A stretch of DNA of 22,700 nucleotides from Nevskia soli DSM 19509 (GCF_000711955.1 NZ_JONR01000058.1:1-22700); one strand, 5' to 3'; positions 1 through 7,594 are shown, numbered from the stretch's first letter. A program made the numbers and translations. The notes: generated from the sequence alone by a model not told the origin.

Positions 1-3000
1 TGCACGGCGGCGCGCTTGCGCTCGCGGGTGTAGCGATGGATGCGCGCCAGCAGGCGGCGGTCGCACCACTCCGCCGCGGTGGGCGCAGTGAAGCCGCCAC
101 GCATCACGGCACCCTCGGCTTCGAGCGCATACAGCGCGGCGAGCACTTCGTCGTTCTCCAGCGCCAGCGGCGCGGCAAGCTGCGTTTCGGTCACCGGGCC
201 GAGCAGTTCCATGCGGCTGCGCACGATCTCGCGCAAGGCCTCCTCCGCGTTCGGCTGCGTCGTCGACACGGCGCGTATCGGCGGCGTGGTCTTGAGCCCG
301 GGGAACAGCGCCAGGAATTCATGCAGGCGTTCGGCGGCGATCCACAGCGGCTGGCGATTGCCGAGCGATACGGAGGTGACGCGCTGCTGCTGTTGCAGTG
401 CCGGCAGCCAGGTGTCGCCGGCCAGCGCCAGTTCGTCGCGGGTGAGGAAGCCGTGCACCACCAACGCGTCGTGCAGCTCCTCGGCGCTGCCGATCTCGGG
501 CCAGGCCTCTGCGCGCACCTGCTCGATCGCCTGCGTGTCGAGGCGACCGAGGTCGGCGGCGCTGCGCGCATCGAGCAGGGGCTGGGTCCTGACCGCCATG
601 GTGCGGCGCTCTTCGGCCGCGCCATCATCGAGGAAGGCGAACGGCCGCGCATTGAGGATGGCGTAGGCCAGCGGCGAAGGCGAGGACAGGTCGCGCGTGA
701 CGACGCGCACGGCGCCATTTTCGATGCCCTTGAGCAGGCACTCCAGGCCGTCCACGTCCATGGTGACGTGCAGGCAGTCGTCGATGGTCTGCCTGACCAG
801 CGGATGATCCGGAATCTCGCGCTCGCCGCTGAGGTTTTCGGCGCAGGCCAGCTGGTCCGGGAAGACCACGCTGAGCAGGTCCTCGGCGTCGGAGCGCTGG
901 AACTGCGGCGGCGTGCGCTTGCCGTTCTGCATGCGCTTCACCGCCAGGGCCACGCTGGCGTTCCAGCGCCAGCGCGTGCCGAACATCGGCGCGTCGAGCA
1001 GGGCCTGGATCAGGATCTGGCGCGCGGTCGCGGACTTGAGGTAATCCTTCACCTCTTCCAGCGGGAAGCTGTGGGTGGCGCCGAGCGACAGCACGATGCT
1101 GTCCTCCAGCGCGCTGGCCTGCAGCTCGAAGTTGAACTTGCGGCAGAAGCGCTTGCGCAGCGCCAAGCCCCAGGCCTTGTTGATGCGCGAGCCGAGCGGC
1201 GAGTGGATGACCAGATGTGTGTCGCCGACCTCGTCGAAGAAGCGCTCGAAGATGATGGTGTCCTCGTTCGGCAGCACGCCCAGCGCCGCCAGCGAGATGG
1301 CCAGGTATTCCGCCAGCTGCTTCGCGGCGGGGGCATCGAGCAGCAGATCCTCCCGCAGCCAGCGCTCGCATTCCTCCTCGCCGTCCGCGAGGTGCCCTTC
1401 CGCTTCGCGGTTGAGGCGCGACACCGCGTGGCACAGCTCATCGGTGCGGCCCGGCCGCTCGCCGAACCAGAACGGAATCGTCGGCGGCAGCCCCTTGGCG
1501 TCCTCGACGTAGACCTTGCCGGTCTCGATCTTGGCGATGCGGTAGGAGGTATTGCCGAGCTGGAAGATATCGCCCGGCAGGCTCTCGAAAGCGAAGTCCT
1601 CGTTGAGCGTGCCGACGCGATGGCCTTCCGGCACCAGCACCACCTCGTAGTCGAACTGGTCCGGGATCACGCCGGCATTGGTGACCGCGGTGAGCTTGGC
1701 GCCACGGCGTGCGCGCAGCACGCGGTTGACGCCGTCGTAATGCAGATAAGCGCCGCGCCGGCCGCGGCGAGTGGTGTAGCCGTCGGCCAGCATCTGCACC
1801 ACCTGCTCGAACTCGGACAGGCCCAACTCGCGATACGGCGCCGCGCAGCGCAGGCTGCGGTACAGCTCGTCCAGGTTCCAGTCCTGGCACCCGGTCTCGG
1901 CCACGATGTGCTGCGCCAGCACATCCAGCGGTTTCTCCGGCACATGGATGCGGTCCAGTTCGCCGCGCCGCACCGCGTCGAGCAGGGCGGTGCATTCGAG
2001 CAGGTCGTCCAGCGACAGCGGAAACAGCCGCCCCTTCGGAATGGCGCCGATGGAATGGCCGGCGCGGCCCACCCGCTGCAGCAGCGCACTCACCGCGCTG
2101 GGCGTGCCGAGCTGGCACACCAGGTCGATCTGGCCGATGTCGATACCCAGCTCCAGCGAGCTGGTGGCAACCAGCACCTGCAAGGTGCCGGACTTGAGCC
2201 GCTGCTCCGCGCGCAAGCGGTGCTCCTTGGACAGGCTGCCGTGGTGCGCGGCGACATGTTCCTCGCCCAGGCGCTCCGCCAGATGCCGCGCGGCGCGCTC
2301 GGCGAGGCGGCGCTGGTTGACGAAGATCAGCGTGGTGCGGTGCTGGCGGATCAGCTCGGCCAGGCGGTCGTAGATCTCGCCCCATACCTCGTTGGCCATC
2401 ACCGCCGTCAGCGGCGAGCGCGGCAGTTCCAATGCCAGATCACGCTGGCGGATGTGGCCGGCGTCGATGATCTCCACCGGCTCGTCGCGGTCGCCGATGA
2501 GGAAGCGCGCCATCTCCTCCAGCGGCTTCACCGTGGCCGACAGGCCGATGCGGATCGGCGGCCTTGCGCACAGCGCGTGCAGCCGCTCCAGCGTCAGCAT
2601 CAGGTGCGCGCCGCGCTTGGAGCCGGCCACCGCATGCAGCTCGTCGACGATCAGGCTGCGCGTGGACTTGAGCATGCGCCGGCCGGAATCGGAACTGAGC
2701 AGGATGAACAGCGACTCCGGCGTGGTCACCAGGATGTGCGGCGGCGTGCGGCGCATGCGCTCGCGCTCCACCGTGCTGGTGTCGCCGGTACGCACCGCCA
2801 CGCGGATATCCAGGTCCGGGCAGCCCTGCTCGATCAGCTGCTCGCGGATGCCCGCCAGCGGCTCCTGCAGGTTCTTCTCGATGTCGTTGGACAGCGCCTT
2901 CAGCGGCGACACGTACAGCACGTGCACCTCGTCGCTGAGCCCGCCGGCCAGCCCTTCCATCACCAGGTCGTTGATGGACGAAAGGAACGCCGCCAGCGTC

Positions 3001-3185
3001 TTGCCCGAACCGGTGGGCGCCGTGACCAGGGCATGGCGGTGCTGCGCCGTCACCTGCCAGGTGCGCGCCTGCACCTCGGTGGGCTGGCCGAAGCGATGGC
3101 GCAGCCAGCCGGACACCGCCGGGTGAAAGGGGTCTCCGTCCGCCGCGCTCACCACCGCGCCGCCGAAATCGAGTCGCTTCTGCAT
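1..3185 (-). CDS. lhr: Lhr-type ATP-dependent DEAD/DEAH-box helicase (3' end cut by window)
   Basis: This superfamily 2 helicase reads from an ATG at 3185 off the left edge, giving about 1061 residues without a stop. Seen: Walker A TAPTGSGKT (K62), motif II DELH (181-184) preceded by LIV, motif III SAT (216-218), and motif VI QRVGRAGH (370-377). The N-terminus FHPAVSGWLRHRFGQPTEVQ and the segment YVSPLKAL are typical of Lhr (COG1201). The rest should hold the winged-helix and DEAD/H-associated domains of that family, whose members run about 900-1550 residues. Known family role: 3'-5' translocating helicases linked to DNA repair. No Shine-Dalgarno precedes the ATG, and a -10-like CATAAT lies 6 nt upstream, so the transcript may be leaderless. 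An in-frame GTG at 3200 is the only other upstream start, because a TAG lies just before it. A LexA-like operator sits immediately upstream. A long opposite-strand reading frame over this gene is a codon-bias shadow. Confidence 0.93.
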   Translation of the reverse strand, partial: MQKRLDFGGAVVSAADGDPFHPAVSGWLRHRFGQPTEVQARTWQVTAQHRHALVTAPTGSGKTLAAFLSSINDLVMEGLAGGLSDEVHVLYVSPLKALSNDIEKNLQEPLAGIREQLIEQGCPDLDIRVAVRTGDTSTVERERMRRTPPHILVTTPESLFILLSSDSGRRMLKSTRSLIVDELHAVAGSKRGAHLMLTLERLHALCARPPIRIGLSATVKPLEEMARFLIGDRDEPVEIIDAGHIRQRDLALELPRSPLTAVMANEVWGEIYDRLAELIRQHRTTLIFVNQRRLAERAARHLAERLGEEHVAAHHGSLSKEHRLRAEQRLKSGTLQVLVATSSLELGIDIGQIDLVCQLGTPSAVSALLQRVGRAGHSIGAIPKGRLFPLSLDDLLECTALLDAVRRGELDRIHVPEKPLDVLAQHIVAETGCQDWNLDELYRSLRCAAPYRELGLSEFEQVVQMLADGYTTRRGRRGAYLHYDGVNRVLRARRGAKLTAVTNAGVIPDQFDYEVVLVPEGHRVGTLNEDFAFESLPGDIFQLGNTSYRIAKIETGKVYVEDAKGLPPTIPFWFGERPGRTDELCHAVSRLNREAEGHLADGEEECERWLREDLLLDAPAAKQLAEYLAISLAALGVLPNEDTIIFERFFDEVGDTHLVIHSPLGSRINKAWGLALRKRFCRKFNFELQASALEDSIVLSLGATHSFPLEEVKDYLKSATARQILIQALLDAPMFGTRWRWNASVALAVKRMQNGKRTPPQFQRSDAEDLLSVVFPDQLACAENLSGEREIPDHPLVRQTIDDCLHVTMDVDGLECLLKGIENGAVRVVTRDLSSPSPLAYAILNARPFAFLDDGAAEERRTMAVRTQPLLDARSAADLGRLDTQAIEQVRAEAWPEIGSAEELHDALVVHGFLTRDELALAGDTWLPALQQQQRVTSVSLGNRQPLWIAAERLHEFLALFPGLKTTPPIRAVSTTQPNAEEALREIVRSRMELLGPVTETQLAAPLALENDEVLAALYALEAEGAVMRGGFTAPTAAEWCDRRLLARIHRYTRERKRAAV

Positions 3186-3191
3186 GGGCTT

Positions 3192-3197
3192 ATTATG
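3192..3197 (-). promoter_or_regulatory. Candidate -10 element of the lhr-type helicase gene
   Basis: The minus strand reads CATAAT, 5 of 6 matches to TATAAT, 6 nt upstream of the ATG at 3185. Transcription would then begin at or next to the ATG. The -35 position falls inside the LexA-like dyad (GCTGCA at 17-bp spacing), which is a poor -35 match. The call is by pattern only. Confidence 0.45.
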
Positions 3198-3201
3198 CAC
3201 C

Positions 3202-3221
3202 TACTGCACGAACGTGCAGCA
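3202..3221. promoter_or_regulatory. Predicted LexA (SOS) box
   Basis: TACTGCACGAACGTGCAGCA matches the gammaproteobacterial LexA consensus TACTG-N10-CAGTA at nine of the ten outer positions. The core at 3204-3219 is a perfect 7-2-7 dyad (CTGCACG-AA-CGTGCAG). It lies 17-36 bp upstream of the helicase ATG, over the expected -35 region, which is a classic position for repression. Seen: the dyad, the CTG-N10-CAG spacing and its location. Inferred: LexA binding, which depends on this organism using an E. coli-type LexA. Confidence 0.68.
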
Positions 3222-3337
3222 CGCTTGCCGAGGCCAAAAATGCCATCCAAAACAGAATACGGTCCGCGCAAGCCGGTTCAAGCGTGTCTGGATCTGCGGA
3301 ACCAACAGGCCGCGCCCTCGACAACAAGCCCTACACA

Positions 3338-3367
3338 TTGATTCTCAAGGCAAAAAACACCTAATAC
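3338..3367 (+). promoter_or_regulatory. Weak candidate promoter for the alpha/beta hydrolase
   Basis: TTGATT (3338-3343) and TAATAC (3362-3367) are separated by 18 bp in a locally AT-rich stretch, about 58 bp upstream of the hydrolase ATG. The -35 is fair and the -10 is weak. The 3222-3424 interval shows no other gene. Confidence 0.3.
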
Positions 3368-3424
3368 TAAAGTCGTAGGACCGCCCACTGGTGAAAATCC
3401 CGATTACCGCTACAGTGCCAAGGC

Positions 3425-4387
3425 ATGTCATACGCAACCATGCGCGACGGCGCCCGGCTCCACTACCTGAGTTTCGGGCGCGGTCCCGACACTTGCGTCC
3501 TCCTCCACGGCTTCGCCATGAACGCGGCGATGTGGGTGCCCTTCGTGGCCCCGCTGGCGCACCGGGTGCGTTTCATCATTCCGGACCTGCGCGGCTTCGG
3601 CCGCTCGCACAAGCTGCCGCTGCGCGAGCTCAGCATCCTCGACCAGCACGCCGACGACCTGCATGACCTGCTGCTGGCCCTGGACCTGCACGACGTCCAC
3701 CTCGGCGGCCTGTCGATGGGCGCCTGCACCGCACTGCAATACCAGCGCCGCTACGGCTTCGGCCGCATCCGCGCCTACCTGCACATGGACCAGGCCCCCT
3801 GCGTGCTCAACGGCGCGGACTGGCAGCACGGCCTGCTCGGCGCCGACCAGGACAGCCAGCTCGGCGCCTGGCGCGAACTGCTGCAGGAGCTCGAAATCCA
3901 TCGCGGCAAGCCCTACGGCAAGCTGCCGCGCCGCCTGCGCAAACGCATGTGGAGCGGCCTCGCCCAGTTCACCTCCTACGCGTTCCACAACCGCGGCATG
4001 CGCCTGATCGGCAACCTCTCGCGCCACGAGCGCCTGATCCGCCGCGTCGCCCCCACCGCCAACTGGCCGGTCTACCTCGACTGCCTGCGCTCCTACATGG
4101 AAGACGACTACGACTGGCGTCCGAGCCTGTCGCAGATCAAGGTCCCGATGACCCTGCTGATCGGCCTGCAGTCGCGCATGTATCCGGCTATCGGCCAGAT
4201 GCACATCGCCGAGCATGTGCCGCATGCGCGCCTGGTGCAGATCGACAACTGCGGCCATGTCGTTCCCTTCGAAGCACCGCGTGTATTCCTGCGCGAACTG
4301 GGCCGCTTCCTCGCGCCCGCTCCGGCGTTGCCGCGTACACGGCGTGCACGTATCGCGTCGCCGAGCGCTTCAGCTTCGGTAGCCTAG
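3425..4387 (+). CDS. Alpha/beta-fold hydrolase
   Basis: This 320-residue protein has no obvious signal peptide and is probably cytoplasmic. Alpha/beta-hydrolase landmarks: oxyanion-hole HGF (28-30), DLRGFGRS (54-61), nucleophile elbow GLSMG (95-99, S97) and the catalytic-His motif GHVVPFEAP (H278). The acid is less clear: the usual position after the late beta strand reads LLIGLQSRMYP, with Ser where Asp is expected. The family includes esterases, lipases, epoxide hydrolases and C-C hydrolases, and the substrate cannot be told here. The last 20 or so residues (PRTRRARIASPSASASVA) are a basic, low-complexity tail beyond the fold. The ATG at 3425 has only a weak AAGG upstream; M6 is an alternative. 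The gene stands alone, divergent from the helicase and convergent with the adenosyltransferase. Confidence 0.88.
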   Translation: MSYATMRDGARLHYLSFGRGPDTCVLLHGFAMNAAMWVPFVAPLAHRVRFIIPDLRGFGRSHKLPLRELSILDQHADDLHDLLLALDLHDVHLGGLSMGACTALQYQRRYGFGRIRAYLHMDQAPCVLNGADWQHGLLGADQDSQLGAWRELLQELEIHRGKPYGKLPRRLRKRMWSGLAQFTSYAFHNRGMRLIGNLSRHERLIRRVAPTANWPVYLDCLRSYMEDDYDWRPSLSQIKVPMTLLIGLQSRMYPAIGQMHIAEHVPHARLVQIDNCGHVVPFEAPRVFLRELGRFLAPAPALPRTRRARIASPSASASVA

Positions 4388-4583
4388 CCTCTCTGGACCA
4401 ATTGCCATCCCGGGCGTAGCGAAGGATCTGGCCTCGCAGCTCTGATCGGTTCTGAAGCTTTACTGTGTGCGCTTGCGCGCGTGCTGGATCGTCCCGAGCG
4501 ACTGGACAAAGTCTTCGCCATCGGGGCGAAACGGGGTCTCAGAGCGGGCTCTTAGCAAAGCGAGAGGCGTAAAACAACAACCC

Positions 4584-5129
4584 TCAACTCTGCCGCTTCC
4601 ACGAAACCTCACTCCCCCCATTCACCCGCGCCAACACCCGCGCACAAACAAACAAATAGTCGGACAGGCGATTGAGGTACTGCGGCGCCAACGGACTCAG
4701 CGGCTCCTGCGCATTGAGCAGCCACAACGCCCGCTCCGCGCGCCGCGCAATGGCCCGCGCCAGGTGCGCATAAGCCGCAGGTGCATTGCCGCCCGGCAAC
4801 ACGAACTCCTTCAGCGGCGGCAGGGTTTCATTCAAGCCTTCCAGTTCGCCATCGAGCCGCAGCAGATAGCTTTCCTTGATCAGCGCCGAGCCGGGCATCG
4901 ACAGCTCGCCGCCGAGATCGAACAACTCATGCTGTGTCAGGGACAGCGAAGCGCGCATGTCCTGCGGCAGTTCCTGTATCAGCAACAGGCCGACGGCGCA
5001 GTTCAATTCGTCCACTTCCCCCATCGCCTGCACCCGCGGCGCGCTCTTGGACAGGCGTTCGCCGGTGGCGAGGCCGGTTTCGCCCTTGTCGCCGGTGCGG
5101 GTGACGATCTTGCTGAGTCGGTGGCCCAT
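4584..5129 (-). CDS. Cob(I)alamin adenosyltransferase, PduO type
   Basis: The enzyme transfers the 5'-deoxyadenosyl group of ATP to cob(I)alamin, making coenzyme B12 for radical mutases or as part of corrinoid salvage. The 181 residues match the family length of about 180-190. Diagnostic segments are the N-terminal ATP-binding TRTGDKGETGL (10-20), MGEVDELN (36-43), FVLPGG (109-114), RAIARRAERA (125-134) and YLNRLSDYLFVCAR (151-164). I chose the ATG at 5129 because homologues begin shortly before the TRTGDKG motif. An ATG three codons upstream (5138) is possible and sits next to a GAGG. The open frame continues to 5348, but that stretch is the intergenic region plus the start of the divergent gene. 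No other cobalamin-synthesis gene is nearby, though a BtuF-like gene lies 4.4 kb away. Confidence 0.93.
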   Translation of the reverse strand: MGHRLSKIVTRTGDKGETGLATGERLSKSAPRVQAMGEVDELNCAVGLLLIQELPQDMRASLSLTQHELFDLGGELSMPGSALIKESYLLRLDGELEGLNETLPPLKEFVLPGGNAPAAYAHLARAIARRAERALWLLNAQEPLSPLAPQYLNRLSDYLFVCARVLARVNGGSEVSWKRQS

Positions 5130-5236
5130 GGAAAGCATTGCCTCGCTGTGGTCGAAGACGAAGCTTAACGCCACCGGGGCGGCCGGCGCTGCCATGGCGC
5201 TTATCCGCGGACAAGCCCTTATGCCTCCGTCGGCGG

Positions 5237-5242
5237 TATCAT
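5237..5242 (+). promoter_or_regulatory. Candidate -10 for the IMPase-family gene
   Basis: TATCAT is a 5 of 6 match to TATAAT, in the 154-bp divergent spacer and 41 bp before the ATG at 5284. No good -35 is visible at normal spacing. Confidence 0.3.
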
Positions 5243-5283
5243 TGGCGCCCCGGCTCCAGGCAGAAGGAGCGAAAAGGAACGAC

Positions 5284-6072
5284 ATGCCCAGCGCATTGCT
5301 CAACGCCGCGCTCGAAGCCGCGGAAGCGGCCTCCACCCTGATCCGCAAGGCCTACCGCGGCAATTTCCAGGTCAACTACAAGGCCGATGCCAGCCCGGTG
5401 ACCGAGGTCGATATCGCCGCCGAGGGTGCCATCAAGGCGGTGCTGAAGAACCACTTTCCGTCCCACGGCTTCTATGGCGAGGAACTGGGCCGGGAAACCG
5501 GCGACGCCGAACACCTCTGGCTGATCGATCCCATCGACGGCACCAAGGCCTTCGTCCGGGGTTATCCCCTGTTTTCGGTGCAGATCGCGCTGATGCGCCG
5601 CGGCGAATTGGTGCTGGGCGTGTCCTCGGCGCCGTGCTGGAACGGCGGCATCGGCGAGACCGCCTGGGCCGAGAAAGGCCAGGGTGCCTGGCTCGACGGC
5701 GAGCGCCTGCGCGTGTCGGACAACACCGATCTGGCCAAGGCCACGCTCTCCACCGGCAATCTCGCGCGGCTGGCCCGCAGCGAAGCCTGGGCCCGGCTCG
5801 GCGGCCTGATCCCGCGCCTGCATCGCATCCGCGGCTACGGCGATTTCCTGCATTACCACTGGCTCGCGGCGAACAAGCTCGACGCGGTGATCGAGTCCGA
5901 CGTCAACATCCTCGACATCGCCGCCTGCAGCGTCATCGTCCACGAGGCCGGCGGCAAGTTCACCGACCTGCAGGGCGCGCCCCTGGGGCTGGACACCACC
6001 AGCGTGCTGGCGGCCACGCCCGCGCTGCACGGCCAGCTGTTGCAGGAGCTGCGCTACACGCCGCCAGCGTGA
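5284..6072 (+). CDS. Inositol monophosphatase family phosphatase (possibly HisN-type histidinol-phosphatase)
   Basis: A 262-residue Mg2+-dependent phosphatase of the IMPase/FBPase fold. Metal-site motifs: GEELG (65-69, E66/E67), DPIDGT (82-87, D82 and D85) and the C-terminal metal Asp in NILDIAA (D211), followed by HEAGG. The segments DASPVTEVDIAAE and GDFLHYHWLA resemble the histidinol-phosphatase (HisN) branch more than SuhB or CysQ, but this is recognition by eye and no his genes are nearby. The start at 5284 has a good AAGGAA 5-10 nt upstream; the frame is open further upstream but lacks family similarity. It is followed after 31 nt by the SDR gene, so the two are probably co-transcribed. 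Confidence 0.88.
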   Translation: MPSALLNAALEAAEAASTLIRKAYRGNFQVNYKADASPVTEVDIAAEGAIKAVLKNHFPSHGFYGEELGRETGDAEHLWLIDPIDGTKAFVRGYPLFSVQIALMRRGELVLGVSSAPCWNGGIGETAWAEKGQGAWLDGERLRVSDNTDLAKATLSTGNLARLARSEAWARLGGLIPRLHRIRGYGDFLHYHWLAANKLDAVIESDVNILDIAACSVIVHEAGGKFTDLQGAPLGLDTTSVLAATPALHGQLLQELRYTPPA

Positions 6073-6103
6073 TCAATACATAAAAAACCGAGGAGAAAAG
6101 CAG

Positions 6104-6916
6104 ATGAGCACCCCGTTCGATTTCAGCGGCAAGACCGTCTTCATCGCCGGCGGCACCAGCGGCATCAACCTCGGCGTGGCCCATGCCTTCGCCAAGGCCG
6201 GCGCCAAACTGGCGGTCATCTCGCGCAAGCAGGACAAGGTCGATGCCGCGGTGGCGGCGCTGAAGACCCACGGCGGCGAAGCCGTCGGCTTCGCGGTCGA
6301 CGTGCGCGACTACGCGGCGGTGGAAGCCGCCTTCAAGGAAACCCAGTCCCGTCTCGGCGCCATCGACGTGCTGATCTCCGGCGCGGCCGGCAATTTCCCT
6401 TCGCCGGCGCTGGGCATCTCGCCCAACGGCTTCAAGTCGGTGGTCGATATCGACCTGCTCGGCACCTTCCATGTGCTGCGCTCGGCCTATCCCTATCTCA
6501 ACAAACCCGGCGCCTCCATCGTCAACATCTCCGCGCCGCAAGCCTACATTCCGATGGAGTTCCAGATGCATGTCTGCGCCGCCAAGGCCGGCGTCGACAT
6601 GGTGACCCGTGTCGCCGCGATGGAATGGGCTGCCGCGGGCGTGCGCATCAACTCGGTCACCCCGGGCCCCATCGACGGCACCGAGGGCATGAACCGCCTG
6701 GCGCCGAACGAAGCCACGCGCAAGCTGGTGGCCGAGAGTGTGCCGCTGGGCCACTTCGGCAGCACCGACGACATCGCCAACGCCTGCCTGTGGCTGAGCA
6801 GCCCCTATGCGCGCTATGTCACCGGCGTGGTGCTGCCGGTGGACGGCGGCTGGTCGCTCGGCGGTCTCAGCGTATCCAGCGCCGGCATGAAAAAAGCCTT
6901 TACCGCCGCTGGTTGA
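6104..6916 (+). CDS. Short-chain dehydrogenase/reductase resembling 2,4-dienoyl-CoA reductase
   Basis: A 270-residue classical-length SDR. It has the Rossmann nucleotide motif GGTSGINLG (16-24), an AVISRK segment whose Arg suggests NADPH, and NIS with S143. The usual YxxxK is altered: K161 is present in HVCAAKAGVD, but the Tyr position is V157. This altered site and the downstream PGPIDGTEG closely resemble eukaryotic peroxisomal 2,4-dienoyl-CoA reductase (QVHAGSAKAAVD, PGPISGTEG), as does AAGNFPSPALGISPNGFK. That enzyme reduces 2,4-dienoyl-CoA to 3-enoyl-CoA during oxidation of unsaturated fatty acids. The start is firm: AGGAG at 6091-6095 lies 8 nt before the ATG. It probably shares a transcript with the upstream phosphatase. 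The end is followed by palindromic repeats. Confidence 0.9.
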   Translation: MSTPFDFSGKTVFIAGGTSGINLGVAHAFAKAGAKLAVISRKQDKVDAAVAALKTHGGEAVGFAVDVRDYAAVEAAFKETQSRLGAIDVLISGAAGNFPSPALGISPNGFKSVVDIDLLGTFHVLRSAYPYLNKPGASIVNISAPQAYIPMEFQMHVCAAKAGVDMVTRVAAMEWAAAGVRINSVTPGPIDGTEGMNRLAPNEATRKLVAESVPLGHFGSTDDIANACLWLSSPYARYVTGVVLPVDGGWSLGGLSVSSAGMKKAFTAAG

Positions 6917-6944
6917 TCGTTTCGATCCCGGATCATCCGGCGCC

Positions 6945-7022
6945 GTAGGTCGGTTCGGGCCTGTCCCGAGTAGCCCGCTTTGCGGGCGGATCGAGGGAGG
7001 CGCACCACGCCCGGAACCGACA
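6945..7022. repeat. REP-like nested palindrome
   Basis: GTAGGTCGGTTCGGG at 6945-6959 pairs with CCCGGAACCGAC at 7010-7021, with one extra base. The interval encloses a perfect hairpin GCCCGC-TTT-GCGGGC at 6973-6987. It is non-coding, lies downstream of the SDR, and has the size and form of an intergenic REP-type element. Its copy number cannot be judged from one window. Confidence 0.55.
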
Positions 7023-7042
7023 GGCAGGCTGGACCGCGCAAT

Positions 7043-7068
7043 GTCGGATCCGCTGCGCTTGATCCGAC
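7043..7068. repeat. Short palindromic repeat unit
   Basis: GTCGGATC (7043-7050) and GATCCGAC (7061-7068) form a perfect 8-bp stem around CGCTGCGCTT. The flanks TGTCGGAT and CCGACCTAC resemble the dispersed GTAGG-type palindromes common in proteobacterial intergenic DNA (inference). It shares the GTAGGTCGG end, in opposite orientation, with the palindrome beginning at 6945. Confidence 0.55.
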
Positions 7069-7089
7069 CTACCGTGTCGCCAGGCTCTA

Positions 7090-7125
7090 AATAAAAAAGC
7101 GCCGGACGGCTTCCCCTCCGGCGCT
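7090..7125 (-). terminator. Rho-independent terminator of the cold-shock gene
   Basis: AGCGCCGGA (7098-7106) pairs perfectly with TCCGGCGCT (7117-7125). Read on the minus strand, the stem is followed directly by TTTTTTAT. It lies about 24 bp beyond the cold-shock gene stop. Confidence 0.85.
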
Positions 7126-7148
7126 CGAATTTTGCCACCACGCAGCCT

Positions 7149-7358
7149 TCAGACCAGCGCCACGTCCTCGGCCTGCGGGCCTTTCTGTCCCTGTACCACG
7201 CTGAACTGGACCTCCTGTCCTTCCTGTAGTGTGCGGAAACCTTCACCGCGAATCTGCTTGAAGTGCACGAACACGTCGTTGCCAGCGCCACGCTGGATGA
7301 AGCCGTAGCCCTTGGCGTTGTCGAACCACTTCACCGTCCCCGTTTCACGATTAGACAT
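7149..7358 (-). CDS. Cold-shock domain protein, CspA family
   Basis: A 69-residue single cold-shock domain, a small OB-fold that binds single-stranded RNA and DNA and acts as an RNA chaperone. It carries GTVKWFDNAKGYGFI with RNP1 (KGYGFI) and RNP2 VFVHF, and ends with GPQAEDVALV, as usual for the family. The ATG at 7358 has a strong AGAGGAAG about 10 nt upstream. An upstream in-frame start would add about 33 unrelated residues, so I rejected it. A leader of roughly 100 nt without a gene lies upstream, in keeping with the long 5' UTRs of cold-inducible csp genes. Nothing here shows whether this copy is cold-inducible or constitutive. A strong terminator follows. Confidence 0.96.
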   Translation of the reverse strand: MSNRETGTVKWFDNAKGYGFIQRGAGNDVFVHFKQIRGEGFRTLQEGQEVQFSVVQGQKGPQAEDVALV

Positions 7359-7535
7359 AAAGCCAAATCTTCCTCTTGCCGATAGCGACAAACAGCCATG
7401 ATGTGGAGGCCCGATAACGGTCCCTGTCGCGCCGTCGACGGAACCCCCTTCCTGCAATTTACCGTTTTTTTTTGGGCAAGGCGACGGTGATGAAAGCGAC
7501 GTTCCGGGGTTCTGAATCGGCCTGTTCCAACCGGT

Positions 7536-7541
7536 TAGAAT
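7536..7541 (+). promoter_or_regulatory. Candidate -10 for the M48 protease gene
   Basis: TAGAAT (5 of 6 matches to TATAAT) lies 53 bp upstream of the ATG at 7595. No strong -35 is seen at the proper distance. A T9 run at 7465-7473 lies further upstream and would be an A-tract for the divergent cold-shock promoter. Confidence 0.3.
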
Positions 7542-7594
7542 TCCCCGATCCGGCCCGCCCGGCCGTTGCAGATTGTCCTTCGCGGAGTCCCGTC

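Noticed and set aside
36..3341. A 1101-residue open frame on the plus strand
   Set aside because: It is antisense to the Lhr-type helicase, which has all its helicase motifs. The plus-strand translation is Arg/Ala/Gln-rich and low in recognisable motifs, a GC-codon shadow.
3184..3378. 64-residue plus-strand frame upstream of the hydrolase
   Set aside because: It starts inside the helicase start region, overlaps the LexA-like dyad, lacks a Shine-Dalgarno and has no recognisable features.
4388..4583. Terminator search between the hydrolase and the adenosyltransferase
   Set aside because: Only a short stem (TTCGCC with GGCGAA) is visible and no T-run follows it, so no terminator was called.
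4467..5168. 233-residue plus-strand frame opposite the adenosyltransferase
   Set aside because: Shadow frame; the minus-strand protein matches the PduO-type family over its whole length.
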